Below are positions 45,931 to 55,374 of a stretch of DNA of 64,000 bases, piece after piece. A model generated the notes under the pieces. It made no database searches and was not told where the DNA came from. It saw nothing but the letters and a program-made list of their open reading frames with translations. The DNA lies in NCBI RefSeq assembly GCF_002564025.1, contig NZ_PDJH01000001.1, positions 2,790,001 through 2,854,000 of the forward strand. Direction: 5' to 3'. The first letter of the stretch is position 1. Each line of letters starts with the position of its first letter. The position numbers and the translations under genes were made by a program. The stretch comes from Flavimobilis soli (lineage in GTDB: Bacteria; Actinomycetota; Actinomycetes; Actinomycetales; Cellulomonadaceae).

Positions 45931-45969
45931 AGAGGGGCGTACCGTACGGTGCGCCCCTCTTGCCTTTTT
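45931..45969 (+). terminator. Intrinsic terminator after rpmA
   Basis: AGAGGGGCG (45931-45939) pairs with CGCCCCTCT (45952-45960), and the inner ACCGT/ACGGT extends the stem. TGCCTTTTT follows, a classical U-run. It ends 25 bp before the obg start, so obg likely depends on readthrough or a close promoter. Confidence 0.92.
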
Positions 45970-45993
45970 CACCGCAAGCATTGAGGAACCCCC

Positions 45994-47514
45994 ATGGCCA
46001 GCTTTGTCGACCGCGTCGTCCTTCACGCCTTCGGCGGTGACGGCGGCAACGGCTGTGCGTCGATCCGCCGGGAGAAGTTCAAGCCCCTCGCAGGTCCGGA
46101 CGGCGCCAACGGCGGCGACGGCGGATCGGTCCGCCTCGTCGTCGACCCCCAGGTGACGACGCTGCTCGAGTACCACCACTCGCCGCACCGTCGTGCCGAG
46201 AAGGGTGCGATGGGCATGGGGGACTACCGCCAGGGGGCGCACGGCCAGGACCTCGTGCTGCGCGTCCCTGACGGCACCGTCGTCAAGGACCTCGACGGCA
46301 ACATCCTCGCCGACCTCGTCGGTGACGGTGCCGAGTACACGGTCGCGGCCGGCGGCCGCGGCGGGCTCGGCAACATGTCGCTCGCCTCGGCCAAGCGCAA
46401 GGCGCCCGGCTTCGCGCTCCTCGGCGAGCCCGGTGAGGAGGCGGACGTCGTCCTCGAGCTCAAGACGATCGCCGACGTCGCGCTCGTCGGCTACCCGAGC
46501 GCGGGCAAGTCCTCGCTCATCGCAGCGATCTCGGCCGCGCGGCCCAAGATCGCGGACTACCCGTTCACGACGCTCGTGCCGAACCTCGGCGTCGTCCAGG
46601 CGGGCGACTCGCGCTACACGGTCGCCGACGTCCCCGGGCTCATCCCTGGCGCGAGCGAGGGCAAGGGCCTCGGGCTCGAGTTCCTCCGCCACGTCGAGCG
46701 TTGCGCCGTCCTCGTGCACGTCCTCGACTGCGCGACCCTCGAGCCCGGCCGTGACCCGATCTCGGACCTCGACGTCATCGAGGCGGAGCTCGCCGCCTAC
46801 TCGGCGGACCTCGACATCGACGGTTCGCGCGTCCCGCTCGCCGAGCGTCCGCGCCTCGTCGTGCTCAACAAGATCGACGTTCCCGAGGCGCGCGAGCTCG
46901 CCGACTTCGTGACCGCCGAGCTCGAGGGGCGCGGCCTGCGGGTCTTCGAGATCTCCGCCGTCAGCCACGAGGGCCTCAAGCAGCTCACGTACGCGCTCGC
47001 CGAGCTCGTCGAGCAGGCGCGCAAGGACGCTCCGGCTCCCGAACCTGCTCGCATCGTCCTGCGTCCCAAGGCCGTCGACGACTCCGGCTTCACCGTCACG
47101 CGCGTCGAGGAGAACGGCCAGGAGTACTTCCGCGTCACGGGTTCCAAGCCTGTGCGCTGGGTGCGCCAGACCGACTTCAACAACGACGAGGCCGTCGGTT
47201 ACCTCGCGGACCGTCTCGCGCGTCTCGGCGTCGAGGAGGCCCTTCTCAAGGCTGGCGCTCGCGCCGGCGCCGAGGTGCTCATCGGCACGGGTGACAACGC
47301 GGTCGTGTTCGACTGGGAGCCCACGCTCATGACGGGTGCCGAGCTGCTCACGGGTCCGCGCGGCACCGACCTGCGTCTCGAGGACCACTCTCGTCCGAGC
47401 CGCTCCGAGAAGCGCGAGCGCTACCACGACCGCATGGACGCCAAGGCTGAGGCTCGCAGCGAGCTGTGGACCGAGCGCGAGGCAGGCAAGTGGACGGACG
47501 CTGCCGAGGACTGA
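45994..47514 (+). CDS. obgE: GTPase Obg/CgtA
   Basis: A 506-residue ribosome-associated GTPase. The Gly-rich Obg domain (about 1-158, with [17 protein letters not shown] and [13 protein letters not shown]) precedes the G domain with G1 [15 protein letters not shown]3 [16 protein letters not shown] and G4 NKIDVPEA. The OCT domain with [20 protein letters not shown] follows, and the last 70 residues are a charged tail seen in actinobacteria. It acts in 50S assembly and stress control. ATG start. Downstream are a hairpin and proB. Confidence 0.96.
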   Translation: MASFVDRVVLHAFGGDGGNGCASIRREKFKPLAGPDGANGGDGGSVRLVVDPQVTTLLEYHHSPHRRAEKGAMGMGDYRQGAHGQDLVLRVPDGTVVKDLDGNILADLVGDGAEYTVAAGGRGGLGNMSLASAKRKAPGFALLGEPGEEADVVLELKTIADVALVGYPSAGKSSLIAAISAARPKIADYPFTTLVPNLGVVQAGDSRYTVADVPGLIPGASEGKGLGLEFLRHVERCAVLVHVLDCATLEPGRDPISDLDVIEAELAAYSADLDIDGSRVPLAERPRLVVLNKIDVPEARELADFVTAELEGRGLRVFEISAVSHEGLKQLTYALAELVEQARKDAPAPEPARIVLRPKAVDDSGFTVTRVEENGQEYFRVTGSKPVRWVRQTDFNNDEAVGYLADRLARLGVEEALLKAGARAGAEVLIGTGDNAVVFDWEPTLMTGAELLTGPRGTDLRLEDHSRPSRSEKRERYHDRMDAKAEARSELWTEREAGKWTDAAED

Positions 47515-47523
47515 CGATCGCCT

Positions 47524-47559
47524 GACGACGGCGCCGCTGGGAACAGCGGCGCCGTCGTC
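47524..47559 (+). terminator. Hairpin after obgE
   Basis: A perfect 16-bp stem (47524-47539 with 47544-47559) with a GGAA tetraloop, 10 bp after the obgE stop. No U-run follows, common in this GC-rich genome. Confidence 0.72.
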
Positions 47560-47609
47560 GCGTCCGGGCAGGGGCACGGGCGTGGGACGCTCTCCGACCA
47601 TGAGCACCG

Positions 47610-48890
47610 GTGGTGGACAATGTGGGCGTGGTGAACGACCAGGTGGAGCACGAGAGCCCCGACGTCCAGGGCGGCGACGCGAACGCGTCGAGCGCTGACC
47701 AGCCGAGCGCTGATCAGCCGAGCTCTGATCAGCCGAGCTCTGATCAGCAGACCGCGGTGCAGTCGCGCGCCCAGATCGCCGACGCGCGCCGCGTCGTCGT
47801 GAAGATCGGCTCGTCGTCGCTCACGCAGGCGGACGGTCACCTCTCCCTCGACGCGCTCGGCGCGCTCGTGGGCGTGCTCGCCGAACGACGTCGGGCCGGT
47901 GTCGAGGTCGTCCTCGTGACGTCGGGTGCCGTCGCTGCGGCGCTCCTGCCGCTGGGCCTGACGTCGCGCCCGCGCGACGTCGCGACCCAGCAGGCGGCTG
48001 CGTCCGTCGGGCAGGGCCAGCTCATCGCCCGCTACACCGAGGCGTTCGCGTACCACGGCATCCGCGTCGGGCAGATCCTCCTGACAGCTGAGGACACGAT
48101 CCGTCGGTCGCGCTACCGCAACGCGCAGCGCGCGCTCGAGCGCCTGCTGGCGCTCGGCGTCGTCCCGATCATCAACGAGAACGACGCCGTGACGACGGAC
48201 GAGCTGCGCTTCGGCGACAACGACCGCCTCGCCGCGCTCGTGTCGCACCTCGTGCGCGCCGACGCGATGGTCCTGCTGACCGACGTCGACGGTCTGTACG
48301 ACGCCCCGCCGTCGCGTCCCGGCGCTCGGCGCATCGCCGAGGTGCGCTCCGCCGCGGACCTCGCCGGCATCGAGGTCACGGGCCGTGGTTCGGCGGTCGG
48401 CACGGGCGGGATGCTCACGAAGCTCGACTCGGTGCGCATGGCGACGAGCTCCGGCATCCCCGTCGTCCTCACGTCCGCGCCGAACGTGCGTCAGGCCCTC
48501 GCCGGCGAGGACACGGGCACGTGGTTCTCGCCGTTCGGCAAGCGCGGCTCGGCCCGCGCGATGTGGCTCGCGCACGCGGCGCGCGCTCACGGCGTGCTCA
48601 CGCTCGACGACGGCGCGGTGCGCGCGGTCGAGGGCGGCAAGGCTTCGCTCCTCGCCGCGGGCGTGACGGCGGTCGCGGGGGAGTTCGGTGCGGGCGAGGT
48701 CGTCGAGCTGCACGACGGCGCCGGGCGTGTGGTCGCGCGCGGCGTCGTGTCGTTCGGGTCGAGCGAGCTGCCCGCCCTCCTCGGCCGGACGACCGCCGAG
48801 CTGCGCGAGAAGTTCGGCGAGGGTTACGACCGCACGGTCGTGCACCGTGACGACCTCGTCGTCGTGCGACGTCGCCCGAGCAAGGTCTGA
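47610..48890 (+). CDS. proB: Glutamate 5-kinase
   Basis: Catalyses the first step of proline synthesis, glutamate to glutamyl phosphate. The amino-acid kinase domain starts at RRVVVKIGSSSLT near residue 60 and contains VTSGAVAAALLPLG and INENDAVTTDELRFGDND. A C-terminal PUA domain is present, from about residue 335. The start is uncertain: GTG codons at 47610, 47613, 47622, 47628 and 47631 are all in frame. All give an N-terminal extension of more than 50 residues absent from standard ProB, holding four SADQP-like repeats. proA follows. Confidence 0.92.
   Translation: MVDNVGVVNDQVEHESPDVQGGDANASSADQPSADQPSSDQPSSDQQTAVQSRAQIADARRVVVKIGSSSLTQADGHLSLDALGALVGVLAERRRAGVEVVLVTSGAVAAALLPLGLTSRPRDVATQQAAASVGQGQLIARYTEAFAYHGIRVGQILLTAEDTIRRSRYRNAQRALERLLALGVVPIINENDAVTTDELRFGDNDRLAALVSHLVRADAMVLLTDVDGLYDAPPSRPGARRIAEVRSAADLAGIEVTGRGSAVGTGGMLTKLDSVRMATSSGIPVVLTSAPNVRQALAGEDTGTWFSPFGKRGSARAMWLAHAARAHGVLTLDDGAVRAVEGGKASLLAAGVTAVAGEFGAGEVVELHDGAGRVVARGVVSFGSSELPALLGRTTAELREKFGEGYDRTVVHRDDLVVVRRRPSKV
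47691..47750 (+). repeat. Four 15-bp tandem repeats in the proB N-terminal extension
   Basis: Units at 47691, 47706, 47721 and 47736, consensus AGCKCTGATCAGCCG, each containing the palindrome TGATCA in three of four units. They encode SADQP, SADQP, SSDQP and SSDQQ. Copy number could vary by slippage without changing the frame, since each unit is five codons. Confidence 0.9.
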
Positions 48891-48992
48891 CGCGCCGATA
48901 GCAGGCCCCACCTGCGGCGACGCGCTTCGGCGCGCGTCCGGGCGGTGGACCGCCCCTGCCCAGATCCGCGACCGCGGACTAGGCTCGCCCGC

Positions 48993-50300
48993 ATGAGCGT
49001 CGACTCCACCACCCTGTCCGAGAAGGCCGCGACGTCCGACGACGTCACCGAGCAGGTCTTCGACGTCGCCCGCCGCGCGAAGGTCGCCTCGCGCGCCCTC
49101 GCGACCGCGCCGCGCGGCGTCAAGGACGCGGCGCTGCACGCGCTCGCCGACGCGCTCGTCGCACAGGCCGACGTGATCGTCGCGGCCAACGCCGATGACG
49201 TCGAGCGGGGCCGGACGAACGGCATGACGGCCGGTCTGCTCGACCGCCTCACCCTGACGCCCGAGCGGGTCGGCGCGATCGCCGACGCGCTGCGCGAGCT
49301 CGCGGCCCTGCCCGACCCGGTCGGCGAGGTCGTGCGCGGCTCGACCCTCCCCAACGGCCTGCGTCTGCGTCAGCTGCGCGTGCCCATGGGTGTGGTCGGC
49401 ATGATCTACGAGGCGCGTCCGAACGTCACGGTGGACGCCGCAGGGCTCGCGCTCAAGAGCGGCAACGCGGTCGTGCTGCGTGGTGGCTCGGCTGCCGCGA
49501 GCTCGAACGAGGTGATCGTGCGCGTCCTCGGCGAGGCGCTCGAGGAGCAGGGGCTGCCCGCTGACCTGGTGCAGTCGATCGACCGCTTCGGGCGCCCGGG
49601 CGGTGTCGCGCTCATGCGTGCGCGGGGCCTCGTCGACGTGCTCGTGCCCCGTGGCGGCGCGGACCTCATCCAGACGGTCGTGCGCGAGTCGATCGTTCCC
49701 GTGATCGAGACGGGCGTCGGCAACTGCCACCTGTTCGTCGACGCGAGCGCGGACCGCGACATGGCGCTGCAGATCCTGCTCAACGCGAAGCTGCAGCGCG
49801 TCGGCGTGTGCAACGCCGTCGAGACGCTGCTCGTCCACCGCGAGGCGGCGGACTTCCTGCCGGTCGCGCTCAGCGCGCTCGCGTCCGCCGGCGCCGTCGT
49901 GCACGGCGACGAGCAGACCGCGTCGCTCGCGCCCACGGGCGTCGAGGTGATCCCTGCGACCGATGTCGACTGGGAGACCGAGTACCTGGCCGCCGAGATC
50001 GCGGTGAAGGTGGTCGACGACCTCGACGCGGCGATCGAGCACATCCGCACGTGGAGCTCCGGTCACACCGAGGCGATCGTCACGAAGGACCTCGCGTCCT
50101 CGGAGCGTTTCGTCGCGGAGCTCGACTCGGCCGTGGTCAACGTCAACGCCTCCACCCGCTTCACCGACGGTGGGCAGTTCGGCCTCGGCGCCGAGATCGG
50201 TATCTCGACGCAGAAGCTCCACGCGCGCGGCCCGATGGGCCTCGCCGAGCTCACGACGACCAAGTGGATCGTCAACGGCGACGGTCAGGTCCGCTCCTGA
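48993..50300 (+). CDS. proA: Glutamate-5-semialdehyde dehydrogenase
   Basis: A 435-residue NADPH-dependent reductase of glutamyl phosphate, the second step of proline synthesis, probably in complex with ProB. The cofactor region has [18 protein letters not shown] and [11 protein letters not shown], the catalytic Cys is in [14 protein letters not shown], and [20 protein letters not shown] is near the C-terminus, quoted as [15 protein letters not shown]. The ATG at 48993 is used. It lies 102 bp after proB. Confidence 0.95.
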   Translation: MSVDSTTLSEKAATSDDVTEQVFDVARRAKVASRALATAPRGVKDAALHALADALVAQADVIVAANADDVERGRTNGMTAGLLDRLTLTPERVGAIADALRELAALPDPVGEVVRGSTLPNGLRLRQLRVPMGVVGMIYEARPNVTVDAAGLALKSGNAVVLRGGSAAASSNEVIVRVLGEALEEQGLPADLVQSIDRFGRPGGVALMRARGLVDVLVPRGGADLIQTVVRESIVPVIETGVGNCHLFVDASADRDMALQILLNAKLQRVGVCNAVETLLVHREAADFLPVALSALASAGAVVHGDEQTASLAPTGVEVIPATDVDWETEYLAAEIAVKVVDDLDAAIEHIRTWSSGHTEAIVTKDLASSERFVAELDSAVVNVNASTRFTDGGQFGLGAEIGISTQKLHARGPMGLAELTTTKWIVNGDGQVRS

Positions 50301-50426
50301 ACCTGCCGGTCAGCGGTGAGCGTGGCGCGTCTTCGCGTGCCGCACGACCCGTGAGAGACTGGTGACTTGCCCCGCCGCGGGACCTTGCCGCAGCGGTCGA
50401 ACCCCTGATCTACCTTGGAGGATCCG

Positions 50427-50576
50427 ATGGTCGCGGCCACCCTGCTCGCTTCCGAGAGCGCAGTCGTCACCGAGCTCCCGATCGAGCCGAGCGCCTACGG
50501 GGTCATCACGTTCGTGGGGTTGGTCTCGCTGCTCCTCGTCACCTTCGCGTTCCGGAGCGTCGGCAAGCGTCACTGA
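50427..50576 (+). CDS. Small single-pass membrane protein (49 aa)
   Basis: A very short gene behind a strong site, GGAGG five bases before the ATG. It encodes an N-terminal stretch with acidic residues ([18 protein letters not shown]), a single hydrophobic helix ([17 protein letters not shown]) and a short basic tail RSVGKRH. This predicts an inner-membrane protein with its C-terminus in the cytoplasm. I recall similar small proteins with a YGxxxF...FRSV/xxRH pattern next to nadD in other Micrococcales, which supports it as a real gene. The function is unknown. Confidence 0.75.
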   Translation: MVAATLLASESAVVTELPIEPSAYGVITFVGLVSLLLVTFAFRSVGKRH

Positions 50577-50607
50577 CGTAGCGCGACTGTCCGACCTGGA
50601 TAACTCA

Positions 50608-51240
50608 GTGAGCATCTCGGGGGAGAGCGGCACGCCGAGGCGCACCCGTCTCGGGGTGATGGGCGGCACCTTCGACCCGATCCACCACGGGCACCTCGTC
50701 GCCGCGAGCGAGGTCGCGGCGCGCTTCGACCTCGACGAGGTCGTCTTCGTGCCGACCGGCCGCCCGTCCTTCAAGCAGGACACGACGGTCACGCCGGCCG
50801 AGCACCGCTACCTCATGACGGTCGTCGCGACGGCCTCCAACCCGCGCTTCACGGTCAGCCGCGTGGACATCGACCGTGAAGGTCTGACGTACACGATCGA
50901 CACGCTGCGGGACCTTCGCCGGGAACGTCCACATTCGGACCTCTTCTTCATCACCGGGGCCGACGCGATCGCGCAGATACTGTCGTGGAAGGATGCTCCG
51001 GAGCTCTTCGATCTGGCACACTTCGTCGCGGTGACGCGTCCAGGGCACACGATGTCGTTGGAGGGTCTGAACCCGGAGTCGGTGACGGCTGTCGAGGTCC
51101 CGGCTCTCGCGATCTCGTCGACCGAGTGCCGTGAGCGCGCAGCGTCCGGTCAGCCGGTCTGGTACCTCGTCCCGGACGGCGTCGTGCAGTACATCAGCAA
51201 GCATCGTCTCTACCGGGAATCGATCGATGGCCAGTTCTGA
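50608..51240 (+). CDS. nadD: Nicotinate-nucleotide adenylyltransferase
   Basis: A 210-residue enzyme forming deamido-NAD from nicotinate mononucleotide and ATP. The nucleotidyltransferase motif is [15 protein letters not shown], and the second is [13 protein letters not shown], where the family commonly has SSTx[19 protein letters not shown] is also characteristic. The GTG at 50608 is used; no conserved sequence lies upstream. The last five codons overlap the next gene. The nadD-X-rsfS-phosphatase order is conserved in actinobacteria. Confidence 0.94.
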   Translation: MSISGESGTPRRTRLGVMGGTFDPIHHGHLVAASEVAARFDLDEVVFVPTGRPSFKQDTTVTPAEHRYLMTVVATASNPRFTVSRVDIDREGLTYTIDTLRDLRRERPHSDLFFITGADAIAQILSWKDAPELFDLAHFVAVTRPGHTMSLEGLNPESVTAVEVPALAISSTECRERAASGQPVWYLVPDGVVQYISKHRLYRESIDGQF

Positions 51241-52738
51241 GAACGACCGCGCAGCGGCGCCCCTGACGCGCCGCCAGCTGCGCGAGCGTGCGATGAGCCA
51301 GCAGGCCGCGCAAGCCACGGGACCGACGGGCGCTGCCTCGGCAGTGCCGTCGGACACCGTCTCGTCGCAGGACGCGGCGCCGCTCTCGCGGCGCGCGCTG
51401 CGCGAGCACTCCCACGACCACGACCCTCACGAGAGTGGCGCACATCCCGCGCGCCCCACGCAGGCCCAGGCCACGCAGGCGGCCCAGCGTCCCACCGCAC
51501 CGGCCCCGCAGCGCCCGGCCGACCCCGCAGTTCCCGCGCAGCGTCCCGCTCCGGTGCGTCCGCAGCAGGCGCCGCAGACGGCCCCGGCACGGCCGAACGC
51601 TGCGCCCGCCTCGGGTGCAACGCCCGCCCCGGGTGTCGCGCCCGCCCCGGGTGTCGCGCCCGTCCCGGGCGCCGCCGGTGCCGCCGTGCAGCGCCCGGCC
51701 GCGGCGGCCGCACCCGCGCCGCAGGGCGTGCGCGCTCCGGCCCAGCCGCAGCAGCGCCCGACGCCGTCGGCGTCGCCGCAGCAGCAGTCCCCTCTTCCGC
51801 AGCGCCCGGTCGAACCGCCGTCGCGTACCGCGCAGACGGCAGCGCGCGCGCAGGCTGAGCGCGCCGCAGCGCAGGCACGTCCGCAGCAGGCCCCCGTCGT
51901 CGCGCCCCCGGCCGTCACGGGCGCGGTGCGCCGCATCGACGAGACCGGACGGCTGACGCCCGCCGTCGCCGTGAACAGCGACGGCGTCCCTGCGGTCGAG
52001 CCGGACCGACGCCCCGCGTCGGGCCAGCCCAACCGTGTCGGGGTGCGCGACGCCGTCGCGAAGGCCCAGCAGGGCTCGGCACCCCGCGTCTACCCCGCGG
52101 GCACGACGCCGTACCCGGCCGAACCGAACCAGCCGTCGCGCCTCAGCTCGCAGCCCGCGCGGCCGGTCGCGCCACGCACGCCGGCGCCGCACGTCGCTGC
52201 CGCGCCCGCTGTCGCGCAGGCGCCCGTCCAGCAGGCGCCGGTCCAGCAGGTGCCCACGCAGCCTGCCGCGTCCCAGCAGACGCAGGCGTGGGCCCCGCCG
52301 GCCCAGCCCGCTCCAGGACGGCCGTTCGAGCCAGCGCAGGCCGCGGCGCAGCCCCTTCCCACCGTCGGCTACCCGTCCGCGACGACGCAGCAGCCGCCTG
52401 CCTTCCAGCCCGCGACCCAGCCGCAGGACGAGCCCGACGTGACCGTCCCGAGCTGGGACGCCGTCCTGGGCGGGGGAGCCGAGCAGCCCGCCGCCGAGGC
52501 GTCGCCCTTCTCGCCGGTCGCGTCGTCCGAGCCGGTCGCGGAGATCGAGGACGAGGAACCCGCGTCGAGCGACTCGTGGCTCGGCTACACACCGTTCCAC
52601 TACGTCATCCTCGTCGTCATCGGTCTCGTGCTCGGGTTCGTGTGCTGGCAGCTGCTGTCCGGTACGTCCGACGCCGGCACGCCCGCCGCGCAGGCCGTCG
52701 TCGCCGCCGTGCAGGGGCTCGCGCCCGGTCTCGCCTGA
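51227..52738 (+). CDS. Pro/Ala/Gln-rich single-pass membrane protein
   Basis: A 503-residue protein of low complexity. Residues 1-60 have two copies of a [10 protein letters not shown] / [10 protein letters not shown] element, and residues 75-440 are Pro, Ala and Gln-rich and certainly disordered. A single transmembrane helix ([18 protein letters not shown]) is near the C-terminus, followed by a short extracytoplasmic tail. Similar proteins carrying the (L/S)RR(x)LRE element occur at the nadD-rsfS junction and elsewhere in Micrococcales. The function is unknown; the start overlaps nadD by 14 bp. Confidence 0.78.
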   Translation: MASSENDRAAAPLTRRQLRERAMSQQAAQATGPTGAASAVPSDTVSSQDAAPLSRRALREHSHDHDPHESGAHPARPTQAQATQAAQRPTAPAPQRPADPAVPAQRPAPVRPQQAPQTAPARPNAAPASGATPAPGVAPAPGVAPVPGAAGAAVQRPAAAAAPAPQGVRAPAQPQQRPTPSASPQQQSPLPQRPVEPPSRTAQTAARAQAERAAAQARPQQAPVVAPPAVTGAVRRIDETGRLTPAVAVNSDGVPAVEPDRRPASGQPNRVGVRDAVAKAQQGSAPRVYPAGTTPYPAEPNQPSRLSSQPARPVAPRTPAPHVAAAPAVAQAPVQQAPVQQVPTQPAASQQTQAWAPPAQPAPGRPFEPAQAAAQPLPTVGYPSATTQQPPAFQPATQPQDEPDVTVPSWDAVLGGGAEQPAAEASPFSPVASSEPVAEIEDEEPASSDSWLGYTPFHYVILVVIGLVLGFVCWQLLSGTSDAGTPAAQAVVAAVQGLAPGLA

Positions 52739-52798
52739 CGGCTGCCGCCCTGCGGCAGGCATACTTGTGGGTACACACCCACGTATCTGAGGAGAACC

Positions 52799-53215
52799 GT
52801 GCCCGCCACCCAGCGCGCCACCGAGCTTGCCATCGTCGCCGCCCGCGCGGCCAGCGACCTGAAGGCCGAGGAGATCATCGCCCTCGACGTCAGCGAGCAG
52901 CTCGTCCTGACCGACGTCTTCCTGATCGCCTCGGCGAGCAACGAGCGTCAGGTCGTCGCGATCGTCGACGCCGTCGAGGAGGCGATGCACAAGGCTGGCG
53001 CCAAGGCGCTGCGCCGCGAGGGTAAGTCCGAGGCCCGCTGGGTCCTCATCGACTTCGGCGACGTCGTCGTGCACGTCCAGCATTCCGAGGACCGCGTCTA
53101 CTACGCGCTCGAGCGCCTCTGGAAGGACTGCCCCGTCGTCGAGCTGCCCGCCGACGTGCACGGCACGACGGCTGACGCCGAGCCGACCGACGGCGAGGCT
53201 GGCGGCCAGGAGTGA
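52799..53215 (+). CDS. rsfS: Ribosomal silencing factor RsfS
   Basis: A 138-residue DUF143-family protein that binds L14 on the 50S and prevents subunit joining in poor nutrition. Signatures are LTDVFLIASASNERQVVAIVD, GKSEARWVLIDFGDVVVH and VQHSEDRVYYALERLW, each shown in part. The GTG start follows GAGGAGAAC. The acidic tail is variable. Its stop overlaps the phosphatase start. Confidence 0.95.
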   Translation: MPATQRATELAIVAARAASDLKAEEIIALDVSEQLVLTDVFLIASASNERQVVAIVDAVEEAMHKAGAKALRREGKSEARWVLIDFGDVVVHVQHSEDRVYYALERLWKDCPVVELPADVHGTTADAEPTDGEAGGQE

Positions 53216-53892
53216 CCGCCGGGACGCTCGTGCTCGTGCGCCACGGGCGCACCGAGTACAACGCGGCGCAGCGCCTGCAGGGGCAGGTCGACATCCCGCT
53301 CGACGACGTCGGGCGTTGGCAGGCCGAGGTCGGTGCGCAGGCGTTGCTCGCACGCTTCTCGCCGACGGCGATCGTGTCGTCGGACCTGCAGCGCGCCGCG
53401 GCGACCGCGCAGTACCTGGGCGACGCCGTCGGCCTCGAGGTCACGTACGACGTACGGCTGCGCGAGCGCAGCTTCGGCGCGTGGGAGGGGCTGACGGCGG
53501 ACGAGATGGTCGCCGGCTGGCCCGACGAGTACGCGGGCTGGAAGAGCGGCAGCGAGCCGACGTCGATCGGCGCCGAGCGCCGCGGGGACGTGGGGGAGCG
53601 GTTTGCCGCTGCTGTCGCGGAGCACGCCGAGGCCCTCGGGCCGAAGGACGTCCTGGCGGTCGTGTCGCACGGCGCCGCGATCTCGATCGCGATCACCGCG
53701 CTGCTCGGTATCGACCCCGACACGTGGAAGGGCATCCAGGGGATGCACAACGCGCACTGGTCCGTCCTGCGAGCGTCCGGCCCTGGAGCGACGCCCGCGT
53801 GGCGGCTCACGGCGCACAACGTCGGGCCTGACTACCCGGTCGAGCACTGGGTCGCGGGACCCGATTTCGCGATCGAGCGAGGATCGGTCTAA
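53212..53892 (+). CDS. Histidine phosphatase (GpgP-like)
   Basis: A 226-residue phosphoglycerate-mutase-superfamily enzyme. The phospho-His is in LVLVRHGRTEYNAAQRLQG, and the catalytic acid and second His are in LRERSFGAWEGLT and AVVSHGAAIS. In Mycobacterium tuberculosis the gene after nadD and rsfS encodes GpgP, glucosyl-3-phosphoglycerate phosphatase; the same position suggests the same role here, but other phosphatase substrates are possible. A GTG start overlapping rsfS is used. Confidence 0.85.
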   Translation: MTAGTLVLVRHGRTEYNAAQRLQGQVDIPLDDVGRWQAEVGAQALLARFSPTAIVSSDLQRAAATAQYLGDAVGLEVTYDVRLRERSFGAWEGLTADEMVAGWPDEYAGWKSGSEPTSIGAERRGDVGERFAAAVAEHAEALGPKDVLAVVSHGAAISIAITALLGIDPDTWKGIQGMHNAHWSVLRASGPGATPAWRLTAHNVGPDYPVEHWVAGPDFAIERGSV

Positions 53893-53956
53893 GATTACGG
53901 AGTCCCGCTGAGGCGGGGCCGGAACGGTAGTGATCTTCCCGATCGTTGCTGGTCCC

Positions 53957-54029
53957 GGGGCTGTGGCGCAGCTGGTAGCGCACCTGCATGGCATGCAGGG
54001 GGTCAGGGGTTCGAGTCCCCTCAGCTCCA
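53957..54029 (+). tRNA. tRNA-Ala (anticodon GGC)
   Basis: A 73-nt cloverleaf. Acceptor GGGGCTG pairs with CAGCTCC, anticodon stem CCTGC/GCAGG closes the loop ATGGCAT, giving GGC for GCC codons. T-arm AGGGGTTCGAGTCCCCT. CCA is not encoded. Marks the border between housekeeping genes and the accessory stretch that follows. Confidence 0.95.
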
Positions 54030-54034
54030 CAATT

Positions 54035-54069
54035 CGAGGTCCGACCCCAGCGGGGTCGGGCCTCGTTTG
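54035..54069 (+). terminator. Intrinsic terminator after tRNA-Ala
   Basis: A 14-bp stem with one G-T pair (54035-54048 with 54052-54065), loop AGC, then TTTGT. A good Rho-independent terminator five bases after the tRNA. Confidence 0.88.
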
Positions 54070-54154
54070 TCGTTCACCCGGCGGCGACGCCGCAGGCGGG
54101 GGACAGGGACGTCGGGCCCGGGACGTGCCGGCCCCGGCTGGCTAGGGTCGTCCC

Positions 54155-54610
54155 ATGGGAGCAGCGGCACTCGCACCGACAGGCACCAGGGCGGCACGCC
54201 TGGTCCGGGTCGCTGCCCTGCGCGCCCTCCTCGCAGCCGCGATCGTCGCCGGGCTGCTGTCGATGCACGGCCCGAGCGCGCTCGCGCCTCCCGCGGCCGC
54301 AGCACCAGACGGTTCGGCGGCGACCGCGATCACGCACCACGCCCAGCAGAGCCTCGACGCAGCCGTCAGCAGCGGCGCCATCCCGGGCGACCTCAACGAC
54401 CTGTGTGGCGGGTGCGGAGCGGCCGGTCACGTGACCGTTGCGACGGCTTGCGCGCTCGGACTGCTGCTCGCGCTCGTCGTTCTCGTCGTCCCTCGCGCTC
54501 CGACCAGATGGCTGCCTCAGGCCGCACGTGTCGCCCGGCGCACAGGCCCGACGTCGCACGTGCTGCGGCGACCGCCGTCGCTTCACGTCCTCTGCATCAG
54601 CCGGACCTGA
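54155..54610 (+). CDS. DUF6153-like small membrane protein
   Basis: A 151-residue protein. Residues about 15-50 form a signal or first membrane segment (ALRALLAAAIVAGLLSMHG), and a second helix is at about 93-112 (VATACALGLLLALVVLVV). Between them is an extracytoplasmic loop with two His and a CGGC pair (LCGGCGAAGH). The C-terminal RPPSLHVLCISRT resembles the end of DUF6153 proteins, which in actinobacteria often lie near copper genes. The next gene encodes CueP, so a part in copper handling is likely but not proven. Confidence 0.6.
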   Translation: MGAAALAPTGTRAARLVRVAALRALLAAAIVAGLLSMHGPSALAPPAAAAPDGSAATAITHHAQQSLDAAVSSGAIPGDLNDLCGGCGAAGHVTVATACALGLLLALVVLVVPRAPTRWLPQAARVARRTGPTSHVLRRPPSLHVLCISRT

Positions 54611-54746
54611 CGCCGCCAGGGGTGCCCGTGCCTCGCCGCCCGCGTCCTGTGAGCCGCAGGCTCGACGTGCCCCATCTCGCCCCTCGACTCCTCGGCGCTC
54701 GGTGCCCAGTCCCGAGTCGCTACACCCTTCACAGCTGGAGCTCACC

Positions 54747-55370
54747 ATGCCTTACCTCGCCATGCCCTACGCCGCCACGCCTCGGCGGCGGATCCTCGCC
54801 ACTGCTGCACTTCTGGCCTCCGGACTCGCCTTCGCGGGCTGCGCCTCGCCCAACCCTTCGCCAGCGCCGTCGTCCACCTCGTCTCCCGCGACGAGCATCC
54901 TGTCCGAGCACGGACTCGACGGGCTCGACGCCCGCGCCGTCGTCGACCGGCTCGACGCCATGGCCGTCGCAGATCGTCCCGCTGACCTCATGGCGTCGGT
55001 GCGACCAGACGTCCTGATCCTCACCGACGACCAGGACCGCGAGACTCGCCTGCCGATGCCAGAAGACCAGGTGTACGTCTCGGTCGCGCCGTACCGCGAC
55101 GAGACCCACGACTGCTACTTCCACAGCCTCACGACGTGCCGCGGCGAGATGGCCAACGAGGACGTGCAGGTCGTGCTGACGAGCGCGGACGGCACCGTGG
55201 TCCTCGACGAGACGCGCACCACCTACGACAACGGGTTCATGGGCTTCTGGCTGCCTCGGGACTTCTCGGGCGAGCTCGTCGTGAGCCAGGACGGCGTCAG
55301 CGGGTCTGCGAAGATCTCCACGACGAGCGTGGAGGACCCGACCTGCGTCACGACCATGCAGCTCACCTGA
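54747..55370 (+). CDS. cueP: CueP-family copper-binding lipoprotein
   Basis: A 207-residue exported protein. The signal segment ends in the lipobox LAFAGC, so it is membrane-anchored outside the cell. The mature part matches CueP: GLDARAVVDRLDAM, LPMPEDQVYVSVAPYRDETHDCYFHSL cut here to YVSVAPY and THDCYFHSLTTCRGEM, then YDNGFMGFWLPRDF and DPTCVTTMQL. The three conserved Cys (two in CYFHSLTTC, one near the end) bind copper in the Salmonella and Corynebacterium proteins. ATG behind GGAG. It protects extracytoplasmic proteins from copper, probably with the upstream DUF6153-like protein. Confidence 0.85.
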   Translation: MPYLAMPYAATPRRRILATAALLASGLAFAGCASPNPSPAPSSTSSPATSILSEHGLDGLDARAVVDRLDAMAVADRPADLMASVRPDVLILTDDQDRETRLPMPEDQVYVSVAPYRDETHDCYFHSLTTCRGEMANEDVQVVLTSADGTVVLDETRTTYDNGFMGFWLPRDFSGELVVSQDGVSGSAKISTTSVEDPTCVTTMQLT

Positions 55371-55374
55371 GATC

